In this document: positions 33,797-42,051 of the stretch, piece after piece
Position numbering within the stretch: position 1 is the first letter of the stretch
Layout: each line of letters opens with the position of its first letter
Made by a program: the position numbers and the translations under genes
The notes under the pieces: model-generated
The model's input: only the letters and a program-made list of their open reading frames with translations
Told to the model about the DNA's origin: nothing
Database searches by the model: none
Assembly (NCBI GenBank): GCA_032161045.1
Contig: JAVHTH010000011.1
Length of the DNA stretch: 64,000 bases
Strand: one strand, 5' to 3'
Source: Fervidibacter sinensis
GTDB taxonomy: Bacteria > Armatimonadota > Fervidibacteria > Fervidibacterales > Fervidibacteraceae

Positions 33797-33872
33797 AGTT
33801 CATCACCTGCCCCAAAATTTATGCTGTCGCAAAATGAAAGTGGGCGAAATCTTTGATCGGAGCGGGAAAACC

Positions 33873-34283
33873 ATGAGCAATTTGCTTTCCCTGCTGCGAG
33901 ATTGGTGGAAGAAACGGAAGCGACCGTTGACAACTTACGAACGAGGTAAACTTGCCGAGCGAGAGGCTACACTTTACTTGCGCCGGCGAGGCTATAAAAT
34001 CATCGCCCAAAACCTAAGGCTGAAAGCAGGAGAAATTGACTTGGTTGCTTTGAAAGGCGATTTGGTCGTTTTCGTTGAAGTCAAGGCTCGCTCGTCTGAG
34101 GAATTTGGAACTCCCGTTGAAGGTTTGCTCCCACGCCAGCAGCAAAGGATTCGCAGGGCTGCGGAAATTTTTCTCGCAAAGCGAGGTTGGTCAGAACGGG
34201 ACAGAAGGTTTGACCTGATTGCTGTTGATTTGAACGAGAAAGGTCAAGTCAAGCGGATTGAGCACATCCCCGACGCATTCTGA
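33873..34283 (+). CDS. YraN/UPF0102-family endonuclease-like protein
   Basis: A 136-residue protein with ERGKLAEREATLYLRRRGYK, LKAGEIDLVALKGDLVVFVEVKARSS and ERDRRFDLIAVDL, the conserved UPF0102 blocks, with the GEIDL...FVEVK PD-(D/E)XK core. It is thought to be a nuclease of the Holliday-junction-resolvase-like fold. The start at ATG 33873 gives family length; ATG 33834 is an alternative and a longer frame to 33612 overlaps the FG-GAP gene and is unlikely. Confidence 0.88.
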   Translation: MSNLLSLLRDWWKKRKRPLTTYERGKLAEREATLYLRRRGYKIIAQNLRLKAGEIDLVALKGDLVVFVEVKARSSEEFGTPVEGLLPRQQQRIRRAAEIFLAKRGWSERDRRFDLIAVDLNEKGQVKRIEHIPDAF

Positions 34284-34292
34284 AAAACTTAG

Positions 34293-34320
34293 GTAGGGCA
34301 CAGTTTTAAACCGTGCCGAC
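34293..34320. repeat. Hairpin repeat of the GTAGGGC family
   Basis: GTAGGGCACAGTTTTAAACC with its GTGCCGAC end; the arms GGCAC/GTGCC pair. It is one of the same family as at 5531 and 7990, and lies just after the yraN stop. Confidence 0.65.
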
Positions 34321-34373
34321 CAAAAATTTTTAGCGACTAAAAACCAAACGAAGCGCAAAGGTGGTGGCGAAAA

Positions 34374-35342
34374 ATGAGTGTTGTTCGTGTCGGGTTCATC
34401 GGAGCAGGGAGCATGGCGAACGCCGTCCATTACCCAAGCATCGCCGAGTTGCCGGAAGCGCAATTGGTCGCAATTTGCGATTTGGACGAAGGTCGCTTGA
34501 ACTCAACTGCTGACAAATACGGCATCCCCAAAGAGCACCGTTACACCAACTATCGGCTAATGTTGGAACGAGAAGATTTGGACGCCGTTTATGTCATCAT
34601 GCCGCCTGCAGGCTTGACCCCAATCGTTTTGGATTGTCTGCGGGCTGGTAAGCATGTGTTCATTGAAAAGCCACCGGGTTGTAACAGCGATGAGGCTTGG
34701 GCAATGGCTGAAGAGGCTGAGCGACAAAAAGTTAAAACTTGCGTTGGTTTCAATCGTCGTTACGCTGCCGTTTACCGATATGCGAAAGCGAAAGTTTTTG
34801 AGCGAGGAGTCCCATCCCTTGCTTTCGCTGAATTCCACAAAGACATGCTTGGTCAAGGTCCATACTACGGCATGAGCATTTTACGGACCGACATTATCCA
34901 CGCCGTTGACATTTTGCGAGATCTGCTTGGCGAGCCGATAGAAGTTTGCGCCCATGTTTGGTCTCGCTATGAGCGTTGGCAAAACTCCCACAACCAATTT
35001 GCGGCGATGGTTCGGTTTGACAGCGGCGCCGTTGGTGTATTAATGGCATCACGAACCGCAGGAAGCCGATACGAACGATTTGAGGTTCACGGGAAAGGCG
35101 TGAGCGCTTACATACGAGCACCAGAACATGCGGAAATTCACCGTCAAGGCTTAGAGGTTGAGGTCGTAACTGATGAGCAACTGACTGGGACAACCGATCG
35201 CCGCATGACCTACGGTTACTTTGAAGAGAACCGCCACTTCATAACTTGCATCCTGCAAGATGAATTGCCCTTGACAAACTTCACAGATGCGGCTAAGACG
35301 ATGGAGTTGGTTGAGCGGATTGAGAAATTCACCTTGCCCTGA
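34374..35342 (+). CDS. Gfo/Idh/MocA-family oxidoreductase
   Basis: A 322-residue cytosolic NAD(P)-dependent oxidoreductase. The cofactor motif is VGFIGAGSMANAVHYPSIAE, then VAICDLDEGRL, YVIMPPAGLTP and the EKP motif HVFIEKPPGCNSDEAW. The C-terminal beta-sheet part has GMSILRTDIIHAVDILRDLL with a Asp-x3-His place expected for catalysis. Such enzymes oxidise sugars or inositols. Its substrate is unknown. It stands alone, preceded by a hairpin repeat. Confidence 0.9.
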   Translation: MSVVRVGFIGAGSMANAVHYPSIAELPEAQLVAICDLDEGRLNSTADKYGIPKEHRYTNYRLMLEREDLDAVYVIMPPAGLTPIVLDCLRAGKHVFIEKPPGCNSDEAWAMAEEAERQKVKTCVGFNRRYAAVYRYAKAKVFERGVPSLAFAEFHKDMLGQGPYYGMSILRTDIIHAVDILRDLLGEPIEVCAHVWSRYERWQNSHNQFAAMVRFDSGAVGVLMASRTAGSRYERFEVHGKGVSAYIRAPEHAEIHRQGLEVEVVTDEQLTGTTDRRMTYGYFEENRHFITCILQDELPLTNFTDAAKTMELVERIEKFTLP

Positions 35343-35479
35343 GGGGCGGTTAAAAATTCGCTTCTGGATGTCCCCAAAAACCTATCGCCCGGTTTCGGGA
35401 ACTTTTCCGTTGCTTCACGCATCTATCTTTACGGCAACGATGGGAGGCAGCAAAATGTTCGGCGGGAGGTGAATTCCCA

Positions 35480-37891
35480 ATGAGATGGTCAGTGCTGGGG
35501 GTTTTGACATTTGTTTTAGCGGGAGTGGCGGTTGCTGCCCCGGAAGAAGGGTCTTCTGTGATAGGGCGAGTTCTTACCCCTGACGGTAAGCCCGCAGCAA
35601 AGGCAATTGTTTGGCTCGCCGCTAACCGCTGGGAAGTCGGGCACATTACTGTTGAGTCAACTGCCTTAACTGATGCCCAAGGCAATTTCCGCCTGCCTTT
35701 CAAACCGCCGTTGCGAGTTTTCTCCGCATATGTCATCGCTCACCATCCAAACTTCGCTGTCGGTTGGCAAAGTTTTGACCCACGAGACTTGAAGCCCTTG
35801 ACAGTTTATCTCCGCCATCCCGCTCCTCTGGCTGGGATCGTTCTCACGCCCGATGGAAAACCGTTGACACAGGCTAAGTTGCAGGTTTGGGAAATTGAAA
35901 GTGTGCGTTCAAGGATGGCGTTTGATGTCAATCAAGTTTTGAACATCTGCGAAGAAATGCCCGAAGAGGTTTCGCCTTTCTGGACGGTCACGGATTCGCA
36001 CGGTCGTTTCGTTTTCCAAAACTTACCTGCAAACGCAAAAGTCTCCCTGCGAGTTCACCATCCAGATTACTCTCTTTCTCGCATCCCACCGCCAAGCGAA
36101 TGGTTCCCTTTGCAAACTGGAAGGGAATGGGTGACTCTCGTCGCAGTTCCTAAAAGTTTCCTGAAAGGTCAGGTGCTTCGTGACGGACGCCCCGTTGAAA
36201 ACGCTCAAGTAATCTGCCGAATGGAGTTTTACGGCGAGAAGGAATACCGTGCAACTACCGACGCCAACGGTGAATTTGAAATTTCGTTCCATAGAGGTCG
36301 TTGGCTCGTTTACGCTTCCGCTGAAGATGGAAGGTGGCAGTGCGAACCGCAACTGATTTTGATCTCGCCGGGACAAACGGTTTCGGTAACGCTCAACTTG
36401 CAGCGAGCGGTTGAGGTCAAAGGAATCGTGAAAGATGCAGAAACGAAAAACCCTGTGCCCTTCGCTGAAGTTTACGGTGACCGTGAATTGCGGATGGAGG
36501 CTCAAGGGGAGACGCTTCAAATGTGGTGGCGTCCGATAACTGTCAAGACCGATGAAAACGGCAATTTCAGGTTCTTCCTTTTGCCGGGCAAATGGATTAT
36601 CAATGCTTGGGCTTCTTACTCGCCGGGACATTCTGCCTATTCAACAAAAGAAGTTGAAGTCAAGGGCGAAGATGTGGAATTGCTTGAGTTGCTTTTGCAA
36701 TCCCCGCCTAAGTTGAGCGTTCAGGTTGTTGACAAAAGGGGCAAACCCGTCCCCAACGCCATTGTCAGCGACGGTTGGTGGATGTCTTGGAGGGCTGACG
36801 AAAAGGGGTTCGTTCGGATTGAGCACACGCCCCAAACCCTTTGGGCAGCATCACCTGACCTGAAAATGTTTGGCAGGACAGATGTGAAACCAGATGAAAA
36901 GACTGTCCGCATCGTGGTTGAAAATGGCATCTTCGTTAGCGGACAAGTTACTGGCGAGGACGGGAAACCTGTCCCTAATGCCCGCTTGCGAGTGCAAGCC
37001 TTGTTTAGAGACCCAACTTTTCCCGTTGAAATGACCAACAACTGGTTTGAAGTTTTCGCCGACAATAAGGGACAATTTCGTTTTCACTTGCCTTCAGGCT
37101 TGAAGTTCCAACTTATGGCACTTGCTGAAGGTTACTTCCCGACAGCAACAGAACCACATGTGACTGAAAGCAAACCACTAACGATCACCGTGAAGATGAA
37201 GCGACCTAACTTTGTTCTTGAAGGCAAAGTCGTAGATGATGAAACCGGAAAACCAGTCTGGGGCGCAGCAGTGAGGGTTTGGTTGATGCTTCCCGGGGGG
37301 TCTTCGCCAGAGTTGGGTTCTCGTGTTGCGTTCACTGATGAGCAAGGTCAGTTCAAGTTGAAAGATTTGCGCTCAGAACACTTGGGCGAAATCTCCGTTT
37401 ACCATCCCGCCTACCGAACTTTCTCTGAGTGGCGACCAATCGTGAGACAGCAACTTCTTGTCCGATTGGAACGATATCGTCCCATCTTTACTACCCAACT
37501 TGCTATCGGCAAACCCGTTCCACCGTTAAGCGATGTCAAGTGGCTTGAAGGTGAAGCACCTTCACTGCAAGGCAAAACGACTTACTTGCTTTTTGCAATG
37601 CCTTACGATCCCGCCTGCGAGCAAGCGATTCAAAGGCTTAAAGAATTGCGAGCAAAGTCGCCGGAAAAAGTTCAAGTCATTGTCGTCTTTGATGCGTCGC
37701 TTCCCGTTGAAGAGTTGCGCCAGTATGTGGGCGATTTGCAATTGCCTTTCCACTTCGGCGTTGTCCCCGAAGGTCGTTTGAGCGGTTGGGACAGTGAGAC
37801 TTTTCAACGCTACGGTGTCAAGTCTGTGCCCATGCTCGTCGTCGTTGACGAGCGAGGGATTGTCAAGGCGGTTAACCCTGAGCGTGACTAA
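35480..37891 (+). CDS. Large secreted protein of carboxypeptidase-regulatory-like repeats with thioredoxin-like C-terminus
   Basis: An 803-residue protein. Residues 1-20 are a signal peptide (VLGVLTFVLAGVAVAAP). Seven or more beta-sandwich (CarboxypepD_reg-like) units start with a G-x-V-x-x-x-x-GKP-x-x-x-A pattern: GRVLTPDGKPAAKAIVWL, GIVLTPDGKPLTQAKLQV, GQVLRDGRPVENAQVIC, GIVKDAETKNPVPFAEVY, VVDKRGKPVPNAIVS, GQVTGEDGKPVPNARLRV and GKVVDDETGKPVWGAAVR. The last 130 residues are TlpA/peroxiredoxin-like (YLLFAMPYDPACEQAIQRLK, VKSVPMLVVVDERGIVKAV) with a single Cys where CxxC is expected. It is probably envelope-bound; the function is unknown. Confidence 0.8.
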   Translation: MRWSVLGVLTFVLAGVAVAAPEEGSSVIGRVLTPDGKPAAKAIVWLAANRWEVGHITVESTALTDAQGNFRLPFKPPLRVFSAYVIAHHPNFAVGWQSFDPRDLKPLTVYLRHPAPLAGIVLTPDGKPLTQAKLQVWEIESVRSRMAFDVNQVLNICEEMPEEVSPFWTVTDSHGRFVFQNLPANAKVSLRVHHPDYSLSRIPPPSEWFPLQTGREWVTLVAVPKSFLKGQVLRDGRPVENAQVICRMEFYGEKEYRATTDANGEFEISFHRGRWLVYASAEDGRWQCEPQLILISPGQTVSVTLNLQRAVEVKGIVKDAETKNPVPFAEVYGDRELRMEAQGETLQMWWRPITVKTDENGNFRFFLLPGKWIINAWASYSPGHSAYSTKEVEVKGEDVELLELLLQSPPKLSVQVVDKRGKPVPNAIVSDGWWMSWRADEKGFVRIEHTPQTLWAASPDLKMFGRTDVKPDEKTVRIVVENGIFVSGQVTGEDGKPVPNARLRVQALFRDPTFPVEMTNNWFEVFADNKGQFRFHLPSGLKFQLMALAEGYFPTATEPHVTESKPLTITVKMKRPNFVLEGKVVDDETGKPVWGAAVRVWLMLPGGSSPELGSRVAFTDEQGQFKLKDLRSEHLGEISVYHPAYRTFSEWRPIVRQQLLVRLERYRPIFTTQLAIGKPVPPLSDVKWLEGEAPSLQGKTTYLLFAMPYDPACEQAIQRLKELRAKSPEKVQVIVVFDASLPVEELRQYVGDLQLPFHFGVVPEGRLSGWDSETFQRYGVKSVPMLVVVDERGIVKAVNPERD

Positions 37892-37939
37892 GTGGTGCAA
37901 AGTTCTTGGTGAACCAAGACGGAGGAAGGTGAAAGAACG

Positions 37940-38200
37940 ATGGGCGAAAATCTCATCACTGTTGAGATTGAACCGTTGGAAGAAGGCGGTTATTTGGCGA
38001 CGAGCAAGGACTTACCTGGCTTGATTGCGCAAGGGCGAACTTTGGCAGAAACATTGGAAATTGCCCAAGATGTTGCCCGCAAGATCATTGAATCGCACAT
38101 AGAACACGGTGACCCCTTGCCACCAAAAATCTCTAACGCTCTCAAGTGGCAAAAGAAGAAGGTTAACGGGAAGCAGGTCTTTCAATTGAAGAGTTCATGA
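37940..38200 (+). CDS. HicB-like antitoxin, solitary
   Basis: An 86-residue protein. ITVEIEPLEEGGYLATSKDL, PGLIAQGRTLAETLEIAQDV and ARKIIESHIEHGDPLPP make up a HicB N-terminal RNase H-like fold. No HicA toxin (short dsRBD-like protein) is seen on either side, so it is an orphan. The C-terminus KWQKKKVNGKQVFQL is basic. It lies between two secreted-protein genes on the same strand, with GGAGG upstream. Confidence 0.8.
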   Translation: MGENLITVEIEPLEEGGYLATSKDLPGLIAQGRTLAETLEIAQDVARKIIESHIEHGDPLPPKISNALKWQKKKVNGKQVFQLKSS

Positions 38201-38229
38201 GGCTGGGCGAAAAACGAAGGAGGTGAGCG

Positions 38230-39462
38230 ATGATGCGACGGCTTTGCTGGCTGTTGCTGGCGTTGTTCAATGTTGCATGGGCGCAAGAGCGGCAGGTCGT
38301 GCCATTGCGCTACGAACTTTGGTGGGATGAACGGAGTTTTTGGCTTGTAGGTCGCTTTGACCAAACTGCACCGGGTGATGCCAAGTTGCCGCCGCTTAAT
38401 GAGCCAACTTTCTTTTCCTGCGAATTTGGAGGTACCAAGCGACTTTTCGTTGTAGCAAAGCAAGACAACGATTTCGTGCTCCTTGCAGACACCAACGGCA
38501 ACAACGATTTGACTGACGAACGCCCATTCTTCTTGCGACAACGAGGAAGTAAGCGTGTATTCGGTCCCATCCCAATGCGATTGCAAGTGGACGGACGAAC
38601 TGTCATTCGGTATGTTGGTGCTGAGATACGGACACTGCCTGACGGTAAAATTTCGCTTTACCTGCTCGTTGCAAGCCGTTGGAGAGGAACAATTCAATGG
38701 AACGGGAAGCCTGTAGCAATAACGATTTTTGACGCTAATGCCGATGGCTTGGTCAATGAAGAGGATTTCTTGCTTTGGGGTGATGAGCCTCAAGGGCTTC
38801 GCTTGCCCGCTTTAGGGCGATTGGGAATTGACGGGCGCTTCTTCCGGTTCCATGTTCCACCTACAGGCGAAAATTTGGTCTTTGAACCTGTCCAAGTGAA
38901 ATCAGCCATCGTGCAAGTGCAAGGCGATGAAGTTTTGCTTGCTCTTGAAGGTGACGATGGACAATGGATTTTGGAAGGTCGCAACGGACAAGTTGCAACG
39001 CCAGTTGGAGAGTTCCGATTGCTCAGCGTCACTTTGTTGCGCAAGGATGAAAAGGGGCGAAAGTGGCAATTGAGCGCTCATGCTGCTGGACCAGCGGCGC
39101 CCAAGTTGTCTGTCCCAGAAGAAGGCATGACCTTGAACTTTGAGCCGTTGAAAGTTTCCTTGATTTGGGACCGAAAAGGCGACGAGTTTGAATTTTCGCT
39201 GGACATCAAGACTGAAAATGGCATGAGCCTGAGTGACTTGAGGTTTGACGGCTTCCAACGCCCACCTGAACCGAAATTGCGTTTGATTGCAGCGGATGGT
39301 AAAGTCATCTCTGAACCGCAGTTTCATTATGGCTGAGGTTTCACTTGCTCGCTCGTGTGGCGAGCACCAAAAGATGTCCCGAAGGAACTAATCGCAACTG
39401 TGGTTTTTGATCTCGGTCCGTTCAAAGTGGAAAGTAAGCCCGAAAAAGTGGTGCTAAGGTAA
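38230..39462 (+). CDS. Secreted EF-hand-like protein of unknown function, interrupted by an in-frame TGA
   Basis: The frame runs from ATG 38230 to TGA 39334-39336 (368 residues) and continues, still coding-like, for 41 codons to TAA 39460-39462. Residues 1-18 are a signal peptide (CWLLLALFNVAWAQ). Calcium-loop motifs are DTNGNNDLTDE and DANADGLVNEEDF. After the TGA the frame reads GFTCSLVWRAPKDV, then KELIATVVFDLGPF, which fits the preceding beta-rich domain, so the TGA looks like a point mutation, readthrough or base error. I do not recognise a family. It follows a HicB gene by 29 bases. Confidence 0.65.
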
Positions 39463-39501
39463 GAAGCCTGCAAGAGGGCATAAGTTGCATCAACTTGCTT
39501 G

Positions 39502-40458
39502 TCAGTTTTCTAATCCCACTGCTTGCCTGATGATTTGTTCGGCGAATTCAAAATCGGCTTCCCCATCGCTCATCACTATGACATTGAAGTTGCGGGCTTG
39601 CTCCCAAATTTCATCTGGGACTTCACTTCCAGCAGCAATGGGCACAGCATTGTATCCAATTCGCCGAGCAATTTTGGCTCGTTGCACTGCTCGGACCAAA
39701 TCTTCTTGACTGACAGTGTAGGAAACTTCAACTACCAGCAAAACTTCCCTGCCGTCATATTCCCCGAGCCAAAGGTGGTCGGCATCCCTGAGTGCCTTGA
39801 GTTCATTGCGGGTGATAATCCCTTTTTTGACTGCATCGTGTAACCTTTCCATCACTTCGTTTCTTGGGTCGCGTCCCTTGCGCACGAAAATTCCAAAGAC
39901 TGCTGGCGCGCGCAAGATGTAATACCACTCACGCTCTGAACCCTTCAATTTGGCTAAGTCCCTTTCAATTCTGTCAAGCCTTTTTAGTTGCTCGTTCACC
40001 TGCCTTTGCCACTCAATCGTCTCCTTCTGCCATTCAATCAATTGGTTGAGTTGCTCGTTCACCTGCTTTTGCCATTGAGTCGTCTCCCGTTGCCATTGGG
40101 TTGTCTCTCTCTGCCATTCAATCATTTCCCTCTGCCACTCAATCAGTTGGTTGAGTTGCTCATTGACCTGCCTTTGCCATTGGGTCGTCTCACGCTGCCA
40201 TTCAATTGTTTCTCGTTGCCATTCAAGCAGTTGCCTAATTTGCTCATTAGTCTGCTGCTGCCATTGGTTAAGCCTTTCAACCGCTTCTGTTAGCCTATCA
40301 ACGGAGGTAATTAACCGATTGACGGCTGATGGAAGGCGAAGCAGGTCTTCGGTGAGCAGGGCCTGCCGAAGCCTTTCCTTCCATTCTGGGTGCTTTTCCA
40401 AAAGCGCAAGCAAATCATTCAGGTCTTCAACAGTGAATGGCATCTCTCGTTCACCCAC
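39502..40458 (-). CDS. Tryptophan-rich heptad coiled-coil protein with nuclease-like C-terminal domain
   Basis: A 318-residue protein. Residues about 66-170 are perfect heptads with W in most of them: IEWQRET, TQWQRQV, NEQLNQL, IEWQREM repeating (DNA repeats of 21 bases at about 39966-40263). The C-terminal 110 residues (DADHLWLGEYDGREVLLVVE, VSYTVSQEDLVRAVQRAK, RRIGYNAVPIAAG) fit a PD-(D/E)XK nuclease-like domain like those attached to DUF3782-type coiled coils. It is likely an oligomeric coiled coil of unknown function. It may start at ATG 40443. Confidence 0.65.
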   Translation of the reverse strand: MGEREMPFTVEDLNDLLALLEKHPEWKERLRQALLTEDLLRLPSAVNRLITSVDRLTEAVERLNQWQQQTNEQIRQLLEWQRETIEWQRETTQWQRQVNEQLNQLIEWQREMIEWQRETTQWQRETTQWQKQVNEQLNQLIEWQKETIEWQRQVNEQLKRLDRIERDLAKLKGSEREWYYILRAPAVFGIFVRKGRDPRNEVMERLHDAVKKGIITRNELKALRDADHLWLGEYDGREVLLVVEVSYTVSQEDLVRAVQRAKIARRIGYNAVPIAAGSEVPDEIWEQARNFNVIVMSDGEADFEFAEQIIRQAVGLEN

Positions 40459-40507
40459 CGAAAATTATGCCATTTTGCGTGTTACAGTTTTGGTCGGGTG
40501 AGCAAAC

Positions 40508-41929
40508 ATGAGGCGGACGAAAATCGTAGCAACAGTTGGACCGGCGACAATGGACGAAGAAAAATTGAGGGCGATTTTAAAGGCGGGAGTTGATGTCGTC
40601 CGCATCAATTGTTCCCATGGGACGACGGAGCAACACCAAAAGATTGCGGAAACGGTCAGGGAAATTTCCGCTGAAACGGGAAAGCCAGTTGCACTGCTCT
40701 GGGACTTGCAAGGACCAAGGATTCGCGTTGCGGAGTTGCAACAGCCCATTGAACTCACTGAGGGCACAGAGGTTGTTTTGACGGCTGAACCCAACGGTGC
40801 GGAAGGAACAGTCGTTCCAGTTGAAGCGCCTTACATTGCAACTGCCGTCAGACAAGGTCAGAAAATCCTAATTGACGATGGACGAATTGAACTTGAAACG
40901 ATTTACACCGATGGCGTTCGCGTCAGGTGCAAAGTCATTCGTGGCGGAATTGTCAAATCGCGGAAAGGAATTAACTTGCCCGGCGCAAAACTCGCTGTGC
41001 CGATTTTGAGCGAGGACGATTTGAAAGATTTGCGAAACGGGATTCAAGTTGGGACTGATTTTGTGGCGATGTCTTTTGTTCGCTCAGCCGAAGATATTGA
41101 GACTTTGCGGACTGCGATTCAAGCGCACGGCGCCGATGTCCCAATCATCGCCAAGTTGGAACGACCGGAAGCGTTAGAGCGCCTTGACGAAATTTTACAA
41201 ACCGCAGACGGTGTCATGGTAGCGAGAGGCGATTTGGGCGTTGAAATGCCACCAGAAGAAGTCCCCATCGTCCAAAAGAGGATTATCGCCGAGGCAAACC
41301 GACGCTTTGTCCCGGTCATAACGGCAACTCAAATGCTTGAAAGCATGATGGAGTCGCCGAGACCAACAAGGGCTGAAGCGTCAGATGTGGCTAATGCAAT
41401 TTTGGACGGAACTGATGCCGTAATGCTTTCTGGTGAAACCGCTGTTGGCAAGTATCCCGTTGAGGCTGTAACGATGATGCAGCGAATCATCTGCACCGCT
41501 GAGGAAGAGTTGTTCAGGCGTCATCCAATTTACGAGGGACGGGCGGAAGGCGAACCGACGATTGCCCACGCAATAAGCGATGCTGCCTGTCTTGCTGCAT
41601 CCGATGTCAACGCAAAGGCGATCGTCGTGTTCACTCAGTCTGGGTTTACTGCCTTGCTCGTTAGCAAGCGTCGCCCGAAAGCGCCCATCATCGCTTTCAC
41701 GCCCGATGAGAAAGTGCAGCGAAGGTTGAATTTGCTTTGGGGGGTTATTCCAAAGTTCTTGCCGTTCACCGAAAGCACTGACAAACTTTTGGCGCTGATG
41801 GATGAAAGGCTCGTTGCCGAAGGTTTGGCAAAGGAAGGCGATATCGTGGTCATCATTGCAGGCATACCCGTTCCTGCAAAGGGGCGTGCCAACTTTTTGA
41901 AAATCCACCAAGTCGGGTCCGGGTCATAG
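40508..41929 (+). CDS. pyk: Pyruvate kinase
   Basis: A 473-residue enzyme of normal bacterial length, making pyruvate and ATP from PEP and ADP. Motifs are KIVATVGPATMDEEKLRAIL, GVDVVRINCSHGTTEQH, LLWDLQGPRIRVAEL, the catalytic IIAKLERPEALERLDEIL (Lys), VMVARGDLGVEMPPEEVP, ATQMLESMMESPRPTRAEAS and DGTDAVMLSGETAVGKYPVE. The C-terminal alpha/beta domain is present; there is no extra PEP-utiliser domain. It is divergent from the coiled-coil gene. Confidence 0.97.
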   Translation: MRRTKIVATVGPATMDEEKLRAILKAGVDVVRINCSHGTTEQHQKIAETVREISAETGKPVALLWDLQGPRIRVAELQQPIELTEGTEVVLTAEPNGAEGTVVPVEAPYIATAVRQGQKILIDDGRIELETIYTDGVRVRCKVIRGGIVKSRKGINLPGAKLAVPILSEDDLKDLRNGIQVGTDFVAMSFVRSAEDIETLRTAIQAHGADVPIIAKLERPEALERLDEILQTADGVMVARGDLGVEMPPEEVPIVQKRIIAEANRRFVPVITATQMLESMMESPRPTRAEASDVANAILDGTDAVMLSGETAVGKYPVEAVTMMQRIICTAEEELFRRHPIYEGRAEGEPTIAHAISDAACLAASDVNAKAIVVFTQSGFTALLVSKRRPKAPIIAFTPDEKVQRRLNLLWGVIPKFLPFTESTDKLLALMDERLVAEGLAKEGDIVVIIAGIPVPAKGRANFLKIHQVGSGS

Positions 41930-42051
41930 CCCATTGTAATCGGCAAAAAATGATCTGTAAGGCGCACCTATTCGGCATGCCCAAATCTTCATTTCCGGTC
42001 AGGTTAGAAGTCGCCCCGAATACCTCTTGGCTGCAAGGGTGAGAGATAGTC

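Noticed and set aside
33612..33872. A long N-terminal extension of YraN
   Set aside because: It overlaps the start of the FG-GAP gene on the other strand; the UPF0102 domain starts after 33873.
36023..36631. A 202-codon frame antisense to the large secreted protein
   Set aside because: The sense frame has repeated conserved domains; the antisense translation has none.
39334..39336. Possible selenocysteine at the in-frame TGA
   Set aside because: No selenoprotein family is recognised, the position is not in a redox motif, and no bacterial SECIS-like hairpin stands out directly after the TGA.
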